Assembly (NCBI GenBank): GCA_003290165.1
Contig: QNQO01001173.1
Span: 1 to 64,000 of the forward strand
Direction of reading: 5' to 3'
Origin: Berberis thunbergii
Taxonomy: Eukaryota; Streptophyta; Magnoliopsida; Ranunculales; Berberidaceae
Length of the DNA stretch: 64,000 nt
Of this stretch, positions 44,307 through 56,238 are shown one piece after another. The position numbers and the translations under genes were made by a program. Under the pieces are notes generated by a model. It was given only the letters and a program-made list of their open reading frames with translations. It did no database searches and was not told the origin of the DNA. Each line of letters starts with the position of its first letter. Position 1 is the stretch's first letter.

Positions 44307-44918
44307 TGTTAGGTAAGGGTTGTTGGCAAATGGTTGGTGGCAGCCACCATTGTTGACAACCACCATTGTTGAGTCAAAGATGGGTGGCTAGGTGGGTGGC
44401 AACCACCAACCCCTTCTCACCAACCATTGGAGAGCCTATAAAAGGCCTCTCCCCTTCTTTGTTCATTCTCATCCCACAAGGATCATTCTATCCTCATCCC
44501 ATCCCAAAAACCATCCCAATCCCATCTCCTCCTCTTGTGAGAGTGAGTTTGCTTCTCTGTAAGTCACTGTTCACAAGACGACGACACTGTTCATACGGTA
44601 CTGTTACAGATACTGTGTATACTATACGGTATTGTACAGTACGCAACTATTCACATATACGGTACTGTTCAGAAATACAGTACAGCTTGTGTGTGTGTGA
44701 GAGAGAAAATTGAGAGTAATTTTCTCGGGTGTAATTGGGTTGTGGGTTGTGAGTTGTGAGTGTTGTAAACACTTTGTTATCTTCGAGTAAAGCTTTGCAG
44801 CAGCCCGTGGACGTAACCCAAGTTGGGTGAACCACGTAAATATCTATGTGTTATTTATTTATTGCATTTCCCACTAATCTTGGCTTTCAGGGTAAATCGG
44901 CGTAATTTATCCCCAACA
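44307..44918 (+). repeat. LTR of the plus-strand copia half, 612 bp
   Basis: Follows a polypurine tract (AAGTGGGAGAT). Starts TGTTAGGTAAGG and ends TTATCCCCAACA. A TATA box CTATAAAAG lies at 44436-44444 and direct GGTTGTTGG/CAACCACCA words near its start. Confidence 0.8.
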
Positions 44919-45049
44919 CAATCCATATTCTGCAAATCATAAAAATTTTACAACTATAAACAAGTAATTTAAGCTCATTAAATTTGAAGAAATCAAATGT
45001 TTGGCACCATCAAATCTTTGTCTATTTTTCTTCATCAAATCTCGAGTGG

Positions 45050-45668
45050 CAACAAGAGCAGAACACTGCGGATGCTCCTTTCATAAACTGTAAAAGCTTA
45101 GAGGAAATGGGAAAAGGTGAACATTTTTTGGCACCATGATATCCTAAATTATCATTGGTCGTTGTCCTTGCTCCTAAATACAATTTGACAAGCATGTAGT
45201 CTTGGTATTTTACCTAAATGCCGTCTTTGGAATATTTCAGAATTCTTGTCATTTCTATGTAGGTATTGACAAGCATGTAGTCTTGGTATTTTACCTAAAT
45301 GCTGTCTTTGGGATATTTCAGAATTCTTCTCATTTCTATGTAGGTAACCTTGATCCGTACTTACAGAAAATTAGGATGGTGTTCGGCCTGCCTTACTCAA
45401 TGCATGATCTCAATAAGTTGAATGCGACACTAGTATATTTTTTCAGGCAGAACATCCTTGGTTCTCTATTTTGACGAGGACGGGGTTTTCAATGGAAAAG
45501 ATAACCATGTCAAATTTCCAGCAGATTTAGTAAGTTGATATGTTGAATTCTGCAATTTTAATTGATGATCTTCATAATACATTCATATAAAGTTCACTGC
45601 TAAGTCATCAGCAATTGTTACCTCTGCAGGTTGTTGATACAGTTGAAGAAGTGGTGGACTATATCTAG
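45050..45668 (+). pseudogene. X gene fragment, copy B
   Basis: Two 81-bp in-frame tandem units start at 45185 and 45266. Then an exon-like segment 45344-45529 ends at a GTAAGT donor, and the last exon is 45630-45668 (VVDTVEEVVDYI, stop). One extra T near 45440, compared with copy A, shifts the frame after NATLVYF. Unknown family. Confidence 0.5.
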
Positions 45669-46850
45669 ACCAAGGAATGCCATTGATCAGTCCCAATATT
45701 AATTTGTCAAAGAATTCTTATTATATTTGATGAATCAATTTTTGAAAACTTGGTATTGTTGGACAGTTTCTGCCAAATCTCTATCATTTCAAGCGACGGC
45801 AATTATCAATCAATTTTATAATTGTTTTCTTTTTATGTTTTGGTGTTTGGTTTTTAGTTGATTGACTGTACGTGTATAAATTTTAGTTGATTTAAGTCTT
45901 TATTTTTTAGTTGATTTAAGTCTTTATTTTTTAGTTGATTGTTTTCTATGCATGCTTCCATTAAGCTTTTGCATACATACTTTTTTGCCTAAACTGTTTA
46001 TACATATTTCCATCAGGCTTATGATTTACAGGTGGATACAAAATTTGACCCCTTAGATGTACTCTATACGGCCGTCTGAACCACATGGGAGACTATCTTT
46101 GTTACTAATGAGGTGTTTATATATATGCTCACATTCAAGTCTACCAACTATAAGTGTTGGGGCATACTATTATAACCACGCATGCAAACATATATTGGAT
46201 TGAATACTTCAATTTTAGGGCATATGGCATCCCATATTTTGACGAAATTAAGTAATAATATACTCATTTGTCAAGAACCTTACGATGAACTCCAAATAAA
46301 TCTTGTTGATTGAAAATCTGGAATTTATTCGATGAGTACGGAATCAACTGTACTGAAAAAATATATGGTATTATGGTCAGCTCGAAGGATCCTAAAATTG
46401 AAAGCGGAAAAGTGAGTGGTCTATAACCAACCCCAAGAGAAGAGCGTACCACACTCTCTCTGCTAAAATACCCTCTCTATTTTTTTTTTAGCAGACCCTA
46501 AACCATACGCGCCAAATAGCAAGCCTCGACTCCCAAGGAATTTGTCATGAACCTGGTGGACGATAATATCCTATTCCACCAGGAACTTACAAGAATAATA
46601 ATAAAATCAATGAATCTGTCATCATATAAACATAGGAAGAGTTTGGCTCTGAGGTTTGATCGAAGTAATCCCTTAACACCGATTATAATTATTCTCATAT
46701 TATTATTATTCTTGTAAGTTTCTGGTGGAATAAGATATCATCCGCCAGGTTCATGACTGGTAGGTATAAAATCCAAGACATGGGGATTAAACCACCACAG
46801 TCTTAACTATCCAATCAGACTATCATTAACTTTTTAGCAAACCCTTTCTC
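45669..46850 (+). repeat. Tail of the X module, most complete copy
   Basis: Its first part matches 63871-64000 and its later part matches 1-850. It links the two window edges into one module type. No gene. Confidence 0.85.
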
Positions 46851-47399
46851 ACACATTCAAAAATGATTTTTTAATTTTTTTTGGCTTTTTCTTATTAAAA
46901 ATTTTCAAAAACGAATTTTTTGTTGAAGCGAAATAGAAGAAGTAGAAGAGAAAATATGAGATTTCCCAGAACTCACTCTCATGTCATCATCATTCAACGC
47001 CCCACTTCTTCCTCTTCGTCACCATCATCCGTCACATTGATACCAAACCAAAGCACACCCACGCACACTTTTCATAATTGAGTTCTCTCATATTACGTTT
47101 TTGTTTTAGTAGTACGCACTTTAACCTTTGTGTTGCACTTTGGTTTAGTATAGTCTCTGAGTTGGTTTATGTGATTCACTAAACTTATAAAAAAGGAAAT
47201 TATATCCTAAATTTATCTAAATATCACACTAGAACACCACCAAATTTTAGAAAAAATTTGGAGCTCAAATGATTGCATGTGAGAGAGACACTCGACTACT
47301 TCAGATTACTTCACAGTTCACATGATAACTTCAGTTTACAATATTAATAATATGGCGCCTGATAGTTTAACAGCTTCAGTTTTGTTCTCAAAGTTTTAG
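46851..47399. other. Non-coding flank
   Basis: From about 47090 it matches the RLK 3' flank at 40230-40510. Before that it is AT-rich with nothing recognised. Confidence 0.45.
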
Positions 47400-48796
47400 G
47401 TGGAGGTATTCAATTCGGGATTTGAATGGACTCTGAAAAATTTTAAATCTCGTAGATTTTAAAAGGTTTCAAATGATTTTACAAAATCCACTGATTTTGA
47501 TAGATTTTAAATTATTGGATTTTGTAGATTTTACAAAATGTTTGTTATGAATTTTTCTTATAATTCAATGAATTTGTATAAATATGTTATTAATCATAGG
47601 AAACAATGAAAAAACATCACCTACATTGATGTCCATGCCAACACAAATCATTAAAAATCTCTCAAAACATCAGTTAAACAATTGTTTGTATGTTACGAGA
47701 ATTTTACTTCAAATTAAAAAAAAATTCAAATACATTGAAGATGGTCCAAAAGTAACACAAATAACTATTTTACTTCAAATTGTTATCTTTGCCAACGCCA
47801 CCTCTCCTCCCGTCTTCTTCTTCTTCAATCACCACCGCCACCTCTCATCTCACATCCACCCATTTTCATCTTCTTATTCTCAACCTCGTCCCCCTCACCT
47901 CTTCTTCTTCTTCTCTGTTTTTTTTTCTTCTTCTTTTCCTCCTCCACTTTTTTTTTCTCTCTGTTTTTTTCTTTTTCTCCTATATTTTTTCTTTTTCTCC
48001 TATATTTTTTTTTCTTTTCTTCTTTTTGCCCTCGCGAAGGTTTTGGCAAGTGGGGAACCTCTACTCGTAGGAACCTCCGCAAAAGCGAAGAAGAAAAAAT
48101 GGGAAAAGAAGAAGAGACGAGAAAAAATAGAAGAAAAAAAAATTAGAAGAAGAAATCAGAAAGAAAAAAAAAGAACAAAAAAAATTGAAGAGAGAACAAG
48201 AAAAAGCAAAAATAAGAGGAAGAGAAATGAAAAGAAAACGAAGAATAATAACAAAAAAGAAGAACAAGAACAAAGGAGAAGAGGAAGTGCGAGTGGTGGT
48301 TCAGCTAGCAGTGGTAGGGCATGGTTGTGTGGCGATGAGGTGGTGCTACTCTTGTGAAAAGAGAAGAAAAGGAAAGGTGGTGGCGTCCTTCAGCCGATCA
48401 CAAAAAAAAATGGGATGGTGGCGTCCTTCAGCAAAAATGGTGGTGTTATTTAATAATAGCCAATACAAATCCATTGAAATATGAGGGGGGGAATGTTGGA
48501 TTTGGAATAACGTTTGTTATATATACTTTACATTCACAAATCCTTCAAAATCCACAACTTTAACAAATCCATTAAAATCCACTACTTGAATACCCCCTGA
48601 TTTTGGTAGACTTTTAAAAAGCATGAATTGAATACCCCTTGATTTTGATGGATTTTAAAACAATCCTCTAAAATCGGTATTTGAATACCCCTAGAATTAC
48701 ATGTTTATTTTAAATCCTTAATTGAATACCCCTGAATTTTAATGGATTTTAAAATCCTTCACAATCCATTAAAATTCGTAATTGAATACCACCCCC
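47400..48796. mobile_element. Harbinger-like TIR element, 1397 bp, non-autonomous
   Basis: The flank TAG is duplicated (47397-47399, 48797-48799), and 40510 gives the empty site. The ends GTGGAGGTATTCAATT and, reversed, GGGGGTGGTATTCAATT continue as a diverged inverted repeat of about 150 bp rich in AAATCCAT words. The centre is a pyrimidine-rich block (47800-48030) facing a purine-rich block (48085-48290). No transposase. Confidence 0.75.
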
Positions 48797-48799
48797 TAG

Positions 48800-49355
48800 T
48801 TTGTTTGTACGTTGGAAACACTTATTGAAAGAACTTCACATGATAATTGTATTGTGCTAGGGGGTGAAGAAGCGAAGCCCCTTAGCACCACCACTACACG
48901 ATATGTCTCGAGCAACGATATTGTCCTCAATTTAGACACCGCCCGGGTATGTTTTTTTTTTTTTTTTTTTTTTTTTTACGAACTGAATTCAACTTTTCAA
49001 ATGTTTTCAAAAGGCCTCGTCACTTATTAAGACATATCTAATCACTTATATTCATCACAGGATGTTGGTCACTACTCGATGTAGGACTATGTTGAGCCAA
49101 CATCTCTAACAAATTGCATGGCTAACACTTCATGATATGGAATTGGTAGGTGTCTAAGAGTTGATCCTTACTAACAAAGGCGTTATGTGTTAGTTTGAAT
49201 GGACCTCACACCTTGCGAATATGCCGCCTTGATATTGCTGAGTTCTAAAACCTCACCTTGACGCCTCACTAGCCCAATTTATACTCTGCTTCATGAACTT
49301 GGATAACCTCCACTTCAGGAATCTTCAATGCCTCCTCAACAAAACACTCTGTACC
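48800..49355. other. Non-coding flank with long T run
   Basis: A run of 20 or more T lies at about 48951-48977. The part from 49240 matches the RLK 3' flank at 40640-40730. Nothing else recognised. Confidence 0.4.
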
Positions 49356-50571
49356 CAAGGAAGCACGGATTCGCGATAAAACCCTTCAAATCCCCTAAAT
49401 ACGCGAGTCGGATACGGATACGCGTGCGATTCGCGTTCGATACGTATCCGACACGCGGTCAACGTATCGGTCAACGTGACTTGGTCAGGATACGGCTTGA
49501 CCCGGTCCGGATACGGTCTGGACACGGTCAGGATTCGGTTGCCAATAAATTTTTTTTTTCAGATCCTGATAAAATCAGACGGCTGAAATCTTCCCGAATA
49601 TCGAGCACATCGATCATCGATCAGGGAGATCAGATCGATCATCGATCAGAGAGATCAGATCGATCATCGATCAGAGAAATCAGATCGATCATCGATCAGG
49701 GAGGTCGACCAAGAAGGAAGGGGAGATCGACAGAGCTGGGAGGGAAGATCAGGTCGATCGATCGATCGGGGAGATCAGGTCGACCGAGCAGGGAGGGGAG
49801 ATCGGGGAGGTCGACCGAGGGAGGGGAGATCAGGGGAGATCGACCTAGCAGGGAGGGGAGATCAGGGGAGATCGATCAATCGATCGAGGAGATCAGGTCG
49901 ATCGATCGATCGCTGAGATCAGGTCAACCGAGCAGGGAAGGGAGATCGGGGAGATCAACCGAGCAGGGAGGGGAGATCGACCTAGCAGGGAGGGGAGATC
50001 AGGGGAGATCGATCAATCGATCGAGGAGATCAGGTCGATCGATCGATCGATCGTTGAGATCAGGTCAACCGAGCAGGGAGGGGAGATCGGGGAGGTCGAC
50101 CGAGCAGGGAGGGGAGATCAGGGGAGATTGATCGAGCGGAGGTGAGTTCGAGCTGCTTCTTCAACCTCCTGCGCCTCTCCGCCTCTTCCATTCTTCAACC
50201 TCCTGCACCTCTCCCATCGAAATGGCGAGGAAAACAGGGAAATGGCGAGGAAAATAGAGGGGGAAGGGAAATTGGTATTTATATGGATTAGTTGGGTAGG
50301 GTCCAAATTAGGCCCAGCCCATATTAGAATTCATTACCCTAAGGGTCCAAATTCATTAGAATTCAATTCATTACCCTAATTCATTACCATATAAAATAAA
50401 AACCTTATTTGGACCTTATTGGGACCATACCCTATCCTAATAAAATATAAAAATAAAAATAAGGTTTGACGTGTCGCCGAGTCCCCGAATCCTAGTTTTT
50501 TGAAAATTGCCGAGTCGCCGTGTCGTATCCGTATCCGATACGACGCGCGTACCCGAGTCCGTGCATCCTTG
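49356..50571. mobile_element. hAT-like element, 1216 bp, with GATC-rich minisatellite
   Basis: Perfect 8-bp duplication TCTGTACC (49348-49355, 50572-50579). Ends: CAAGGAAGCACGGATTCG and, reversed, CAAGGATGCACGGACTCG. The copy at 40730 is the empty site. CG-rich subterminal words (GATACGGATACG) occur in both orientations. No transposase; the open frame over the minisatellite is a repeat artefact. Confidence 0.85.
49600..50145. repeat. GATC-rich minisatellite
   Basis: Variable units built from GGGAGGGGAGATC, AGGTCGACCGAGCA and GATCGATCGATC words repeat for about 550 bp inside the hAT-like element. Unit borders vary, with higher-order repeats of about 60 and 160 bp. Confidence 0.85.
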
Positions 50572-50809
50572 TCTGTACCAAATCAAACATCTCTTTTGTA
50601 AGACTTGAATCATACGTTATTTTATATAGGAAGTATCCCTTAATAAAAATTTAACGAACAACAAGAACATAGTAAATTTATGACAATTGTAGAAATATAA
50701 ACAAATTTCACAACAAATAAGTGACAATGCTTCTTTTAGCTAGCAAAACAAACAAATTTTACCAGTCATATAAGCAACCGAGCAATGTACCATACCAATG
50801 GTCTGTTTC

Positions 50810-51195
50810 TCACTCTAGATGGATTCTAACTCCTTGCAAATGGTCTCTTATATGATGCAATTCAGTGAAAACTTCTCCAATGTTCTTGCGTTCAACAGGG
50901 GATCTCGAAGAACATGCTACTCTTCTTACCGCTGATGCCAAACAATTTGGCACTCCAGTCCTTTGACTACTCAGGTTTGCAATGCCGACAGCTTCATCAA
51001 TGATTTCTAATAACATGATTGGATTCACAATGCTTCCAACTCATTCAGGTTATTTTTTTTTTGCAAAACTATGAAGATTTTGTCCATTTTGAAACATGTC
51101 ATCTGTCAGTTTCTTTCCGGTAAACAACTCCAACAACAATATTCCATAACTGTAAATGTCTCCTTGCATGGACACTTAACCACCCAATTCATATT
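50810..51195 (-). pseudogene. RLK exon 2 fragment, RLK-3-like
   Basis: After a TGCAG acceptor at 51196 the kinase C-lobe is recognisable. The last part is open (NPIMLLEIIDEAVGIANL to GVRIHLE, stop at 50810). A T run near 51050 breaks the frame, and one in-frame stop lies near 51175. Intron sequence follows to about 51640 and then the similarity ends; exon 1 is missing. Confidence 0.85.
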
Positions 51196-51640
51196 CTGCA
51201 TTTTATAAAAAATTTATATCTCTAAACATGTAAGTTAAGCACTTTAGATGTGAAGAAATCAAATAGAAATTTGACATAGACCATTTATTGTTCAATAAAA
51301 TAAAAGGTGAAAATGATTGTCATAGAAAACCTTAAATTAGGTAGGCAAATTTAATAAGTTGATGTGAAATACTGAAAAAATAAAGATTTCACTAAGCGAG
51401 CGTGAAATGTTTTACAAAGTAACTAAAAATTGTTTCTATCATATCTGAGTTGAATATGCTTACAACATCATTAAAAGTGTCAGATGAAATGCTAATGAAG
51501 TGATGGTGATATGTGTCTAATTAAAATTGTTTCTATCATATCTGAGTTGAATATGCTCAACATCATTATAGTATGTGCTTGCCCTAATGAAAGCTCGAGA
51601 GCATTGAGACAACAAAACAAGTTTATGTAAATTTGATAAA

Positions 51641-52374
51641 AAAAAATTAAATAGGAAAATGTTTCTCTGAAACCTTATATATTTAACCGTATGTGTCTAG
51701 CAATGTAATGCTCTAATTAAACAACTCAAATTGTTAAGCTTGGAGTTTCGGGTCTCTTGTTGAAGGTTTTAATGAGCTAGAACGTCCACAATGCCATGAG
51801 TCCCCCAATTTTTTTTATTAGAAAATATCCAAAGATGCGGTCAAAATCTTTCTCATTTCCCGACATCTATATTGTCTCAGCTAGCCAGATCTTGACTGAA
51901 TTGGCGACCGTCATAGAACAATCCAGCGCTCAACTGCCTTAGCTAGCCAACTCTTGATATCCACACTATTATGAGCTCTCATTGAATAAACGTGTGGTTT
52001 GTGCTTGAAACATTTTGACGTGCCAATGCTAAATATGTGGGAGATGTGGGACATGTCTTGGATCCCCTTCACTACAATATAGGAAATCTTGAATGTCTCG
52101 ACAAAACAATTGTAAGAAATTCGAACATTTACTAGCTAGATTCTAAGCCATGGACCAAGAACAACATGTCCTTTGTAAGACTTTAATCTTCCTTATTTGA
52201 TGTATACACTTGATAAATTTAACAAACAACAAGAACATAGTAAAGCTATGAAAATTCTGGAAACACAAACAAAGCTCACAACTAAATGAGTATGCTTCTT
52301 TTAGCTAGCGAAACAAGCAAATTTTACCACTCGTACAAACTACCTCGCAAAGCACCATCCCGATGATATGTTTC
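51641..52374. other. Spacer between the two RLK 3' ends
   Basis: No gene. The last 200 bp is the RLK-3 3' flank, similar to 18180-18400 and 50590-50800. Confidence 0.45.
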
Positions 52375-55300
52375 TCACACTAGATTGGTTCTAACACCTT
52401 CCAAATGCTCTCTTATATGATGCAATTTAGTGATGACTTCTCCAATGTTCTTACGCTCAGCAGGGGATCCCGAAGAACATTCCACTCCCAGTCTTATTGC
52501 TGAAATCAAACACTTCTGCACTGTAGTCCCTTGACTGCTCTGGTTTGCAATGTTGATGGCTTCGTCAGTGATTTCTAATAATATGGTTGGATCCACAATG
52601 CTCCCAACTCGTTCAGGTAAAGCTATTTTTGCGAAACTATGAAGATTTTGTCCATTTTGAAACATGTCATCTGTCGGTTTCTTCCCAGTAAACAACTCTA
52701 ACAACAATATCCCATAACTGTAAATGTCTCCTTGCATGGACACTTGACCACCCAATCCATATTCTGCATTTTATAAAAAATTTAAATCTCTAAACATGTA
52801 ATTTAAGCACTTTAGATGTGAAGAAATCAAATATAAATTTGACATAGACCATTTATATATGCATTTATTGTTCAATAAAATAAAAAGGTGAAAATGATTG
52901 TCATAGTAAACCTTAAATTTGGTAGGCAAATTTAATAAGTTGATATGAAATACTGAAAAAATAAAGATTGCACACAGCGAGCGTGAAAGGTTTTATAAAG
53001 TAACTAAAAATTGTTTCTATCATATCTGAGTTGAATATGCTACAACATCATTAGAAATGTCAGATGAAATGCTAACGAAGTGATGGTGATATGTAATAAG
53101 TTATGAATGTTGACTACAAAAGAAACAATATCGTTTTCACATGAAATGAAAAACCTAATAACCAAGGGTTAAAGAAACATATCATATGTATAAGATTCTT
53201 ACCTGGAGCAATATAGCCAATTGATCCCTTTATTGCAAGAGAATTATCTTGGCTTTGCAAAGAATTGTAACTATTGTTTGAGAGAATCTTTGCTAAACCA
53301 AAATCAGCCACACGAGCTATCATATCATGATCGAGGAGAATATTGCTCGGCTTTATATCACAATGGACAATTGTTGATTGGCAATGGTTGTGAAGATAGT
53401 CCAACACAGAAGCAACATCAATAGCTATGTTCATCCTTTGTAGGAAGTTCAAGCTCTTCAACTCATCTTGTCTATTTTTCTTTGGATGTAACCACTCCTC
53501 TAAACTTCCATTGGGTATGAATTCAAAACTAGTGCTTTGAAATCATTCCCTCGAAGTCAATTCCCGAACAAGTTGTGATGATTTTGAGGAGATTTCTATG
53601 TCGAAGATTTTTCAAGGCATTGCATTCAGACAAGAAACTCTTAAAAGCCCCATGTTGTTGAAGATTTATTACCTTAACTGCAACAATTGCTTCGGAAAGA
53701 ATTGCTTTATACACTGAACCAAAGTTTCCAATACCAATTAAATTGTCAATTGAAAATCCGTTAGTTGCCTCGAGAAGCTCCGCATAACTAATCCTTGTGA
53801 ATTGATTAATAATTAATGACTCTGAAGTAGGCTTTGTTTTTGATACTCTTTTTCGATAGCACACGCAAATTAAGCTCAATAGTACAACCAAGCAGATGCT
53901 TACAACAACCACAAGCATAACCACTTTGAGAAATTGTGACGTTCCAGCCTTGTTGTGACTCTGGCATGAAGGCAATTTGAGCTCCGCAACACCTCCGCAA
54001 AGCTTATTGTTTCCTGTAAGTGAAACCGCAGTTGCATTGACAAAGACACCAACCTTTGGAACTGAACCCTTGAAGTCATTATAAGACAGATCCAACTGAA
54101 TTAGAGAAGTAAAATTCTCCAAATATGGTGGAATCTCCCCTGATAACTTATTGTGAGAAAAATTGAGTTGTTTATACCTTTCAAAGCACTCAAAGACTGA
54201 GGAATACTTTCTGTAAACAAGTTTTGGCCAATAGAAAAGTACTCCAACGTCAAACATCTACCCAACGTGGTTGGTATACTTCCAGAAAGTTGGTTACCCG
54301 AGAGGTTCAAGATCACAAGATTGGTCAAGTTACCAACCTCTGATGGTAAGGGACCACTCAATGCATTGTTAGATAGGTCGAGGATGTACCAAAGAGATGG
54401 AAGATGAAGAAGTTCTTTCGGTATGATGCCACCAAGTATATTATCAGAGAGATCAAGTGTCGTTAAACTTTGGCAGTTACCAAGACTAGGAGGTATTTTC
54501 CATGTAGCTTGTTTCCCCACAAGCTTAGAACGGTTAATTTAGTTGAATTATGACTGAAAGAATCTGGAATTTGTACAGAGAATTCATTGACATGCAAATA
54601 TAGTCGGACCATTTGTGGAAATACGCCAATGAGTTTGGAGATATCACCTATAAGATTATTGTTATTTATTGAAAGGATGCTCAAATTCACAAGGTTTCCA
54701 ATTGAAGTTGGGATACTTCCATAGATTTGATTTTGATCTAATTGTAGATCTGTAAGTTTGGAGGAGAGATTTCCTATTGAGTTAGGAATTGACCCTTTGA
54801 AAGAATTATTGTGAATATATAACTCTTTTAAATTGGTGCAATTGGTTAAAGAAGTGATAAATTGCAAGTCACCTCCTAGTTGATTTGAATTAAGATGTAA
54901 TCTACTAAGACCTTGAAGCATTCCTAGGTTTTTTGGAACATGTCCTGTGAATTGGTTTTATTAAGTGTTAACCATTCAAGTCTTGAAGCATTGGGAAATG
55001 ATAATGGGATGAGACTTTTAAGTTTATTGTTTCCCACTAAAAAATGTTTGAGATTGGGAAGTGTAAGGCCAATATCTGAAGGAAGACTTCCATCTATTTG
55101 GTTACCAACAATTGAGAAACGCGTGATATGTGAGAGATTGTAAAGACAAGAAGGAACTTTGCCAGATAAATTGTTTGCAAAAACACCAAACTGTTCTATG
55201 TTTCTCATGTGGCAAAGATCATCTGGAATGTTTCCTGTCAAACCATTTTGTCCAATAATAAGAACAGTAAGAGAGGAGAGATTTCCTAGCAAAGATGGAA

Positions 55301-55868
55301 TGTTTCCTTTGAGTTCATTAGCTCGAAGTTGCAATGAATTAAGCTTTGTTAGAGAGGCAAGCTCGATTGGGATTCCCCCTGAGAGATGGTTGAATTGTAA
55401 ATCAATTACGTGAAGTTTAGAGCAATGAGTAAGATTGGTAGAAATTTCATGATCAAAGGAATTGTGAGCTAGAGAAAGGACCTCTAATTTGGACAATCGA
55501 CCAATTTCTTGGGGTATTGGACCATGAAAATAATTCTCGCCAAGCCTAATTTCTCGAAGAAATGAGAGGTTTCCTATGTGGGGGGAGAGCGTACCTTCAA
55601 GCCTTTTTGATTCCAAATCTATGACTGTGACCCTGTCATGATGGCGACGACTGCATGTGACCCCCGTCCAGTTACAGTAGTGGATGGAGTCGTTCCATGA
55701 ATTCAATGCCTTGAGTGGATCATCGTTAATCTTTGCTTTCAAGGCTAGTAATGCCAGATGATCTGGTGCAGCATTGACGTTGGAGAAGACAATTGTAGTG
55801 CGTGAACTGACTTTGCTCCATAGCAACAGTATGAGCACCAAGATTGGAAAGCGAGACCAACTCATCAT
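52375..55868 (-). pseudogene. RLK-3: LRR receptor-like kinase, subfamily XII, about five frameshifts
   Basis: Same architecture as RLK-1: signal peptide (MMSWSRFPILVLILLLW), LRRNT with CNWTGVTC, about 20 LRRs, a membrane helix (VVMLVVVVSICLVVLLSLIC), and a non-RD kinase (GIGNFGSV, HCDIKPSN, DFGLAK). Exon 1 ends at 53203, the intron is 52764-53202 (439 bp, longer than in RLK-1 and -2), and exon 2 is 52763-52375. Single missing bases occur near 54958, 54497, 54175, 53540 and 53527, mostly in or beside short A/T runs. No in-frame nonsense codon was noticed apart from those caused by the shifts, and all kinase motifs are kept. The pattern fits either young decay or indel errors in the assembly. 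Confidence 0.93.
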
Positions 55869-56160
55869 TATTCTTCAGGAAAAGCAATTTACAACGAAGG
55901 AAGAGACTTGAAGAAAAACATAAATCGATCATTTGATATATATATACTATAGTGTGCAAGACAGTCTTCTGCACATAGGACCAAATTAGTAGTGTCGAAA
56001 CAACTTGACTTGGTATACTTCGGGACATGCTAAACAATAATTTTTGATGATCAAATTGATCAGTAAAATCAGGTTCTAATTGGCCACAGTCTTCCAAGTC
56101 AAGAAGCATGGACGTATTCAGACTTGTGTGACCATTATAAAGTTAAGTGCTCTGCTAAGT
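55869..56160 (-). promoter_or_regulatory. RLK-3 upstream region
   Basis: Contains ATATATATACTATAG about 65 bp before the start and the GACTTGGTATACTTCGGG motif common to all RLK 5' flanks in the window. Identical in layout to 32869-33160. The X exon lies just beyond it on the other strand. Confidence 0.5.
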
Positions 56161-56184
56161 CGTCTTCAATTGTTACCTGTGCAG

Positions 56185-56238
56185 GTTGTTGATACAGTTG
56201 AAGTAGTGGACTATATCTTGACAAAGGAATGCAGTTGA
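56185..56238 (+). pseudogene. Last exon of the X gene (fragment)
   Basis: The TGTGCAG acceptor is followed by VVDTVEVVDYILTKECS and a stop, 18 codons. Same as 33182-33235. Confidence 0.5.

Larger units (their letters stand above)
41799..44918. mobile_element. Composite Ty1/copia insertion with outward-facing LTRs
   Basis: Perfect 5-bp target duplication CAATC at 41794-41798 and 44919-44923. The left half is the 3' part of a minus-strand copia element ending in an LTR (41799-42096). The right half is the 3' part of a different plus-strand copia element ending in an LTR (44307-44918). The halves meet near 43500. Normal elements have two LTRs in the same orientation; here the two ends are both LTR 3' termini (TGTTGG.. 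and ..CCAACA) of two families. Confidence 0.8.
40961..44929 (-). pseudogene. RLK exon 2 broken by two retroelement insertions
   Basis: The exon survives in three pieces: 44929-44919 (after a TTTGCAG acceptor), 41798-41759, and 41310-40961. Joined by eye they follow the kinase C-lobe order of RLK-1 exon 2 (GGEVRMQGDVY, ILLIELFTRKK, QNGQNLHSFAK, PALPDRIASIVDPT). A two-base gain near 41060 shifts the last part. Intron sequence continues to about 45000 and then meets the X module; exon 1 is absent. It is the inverted relative of 8672-8796. Confidence 0.88.

Noticed and set aside
47584..48357. Open frame of 257 codons
   Set aside because: It runs through the pyrimidine and purine blocks of a TIR element; the product is Ser/Phe/Pro-rich then Lys/Glu/Arg-rich only because of base composition.
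49328..50131. Open frame of 267 codons rich in Arg, Ser and Gly
   Set aside because: It reads the GATC minisatellite and begins outside the element, so it is a repeat artefact.
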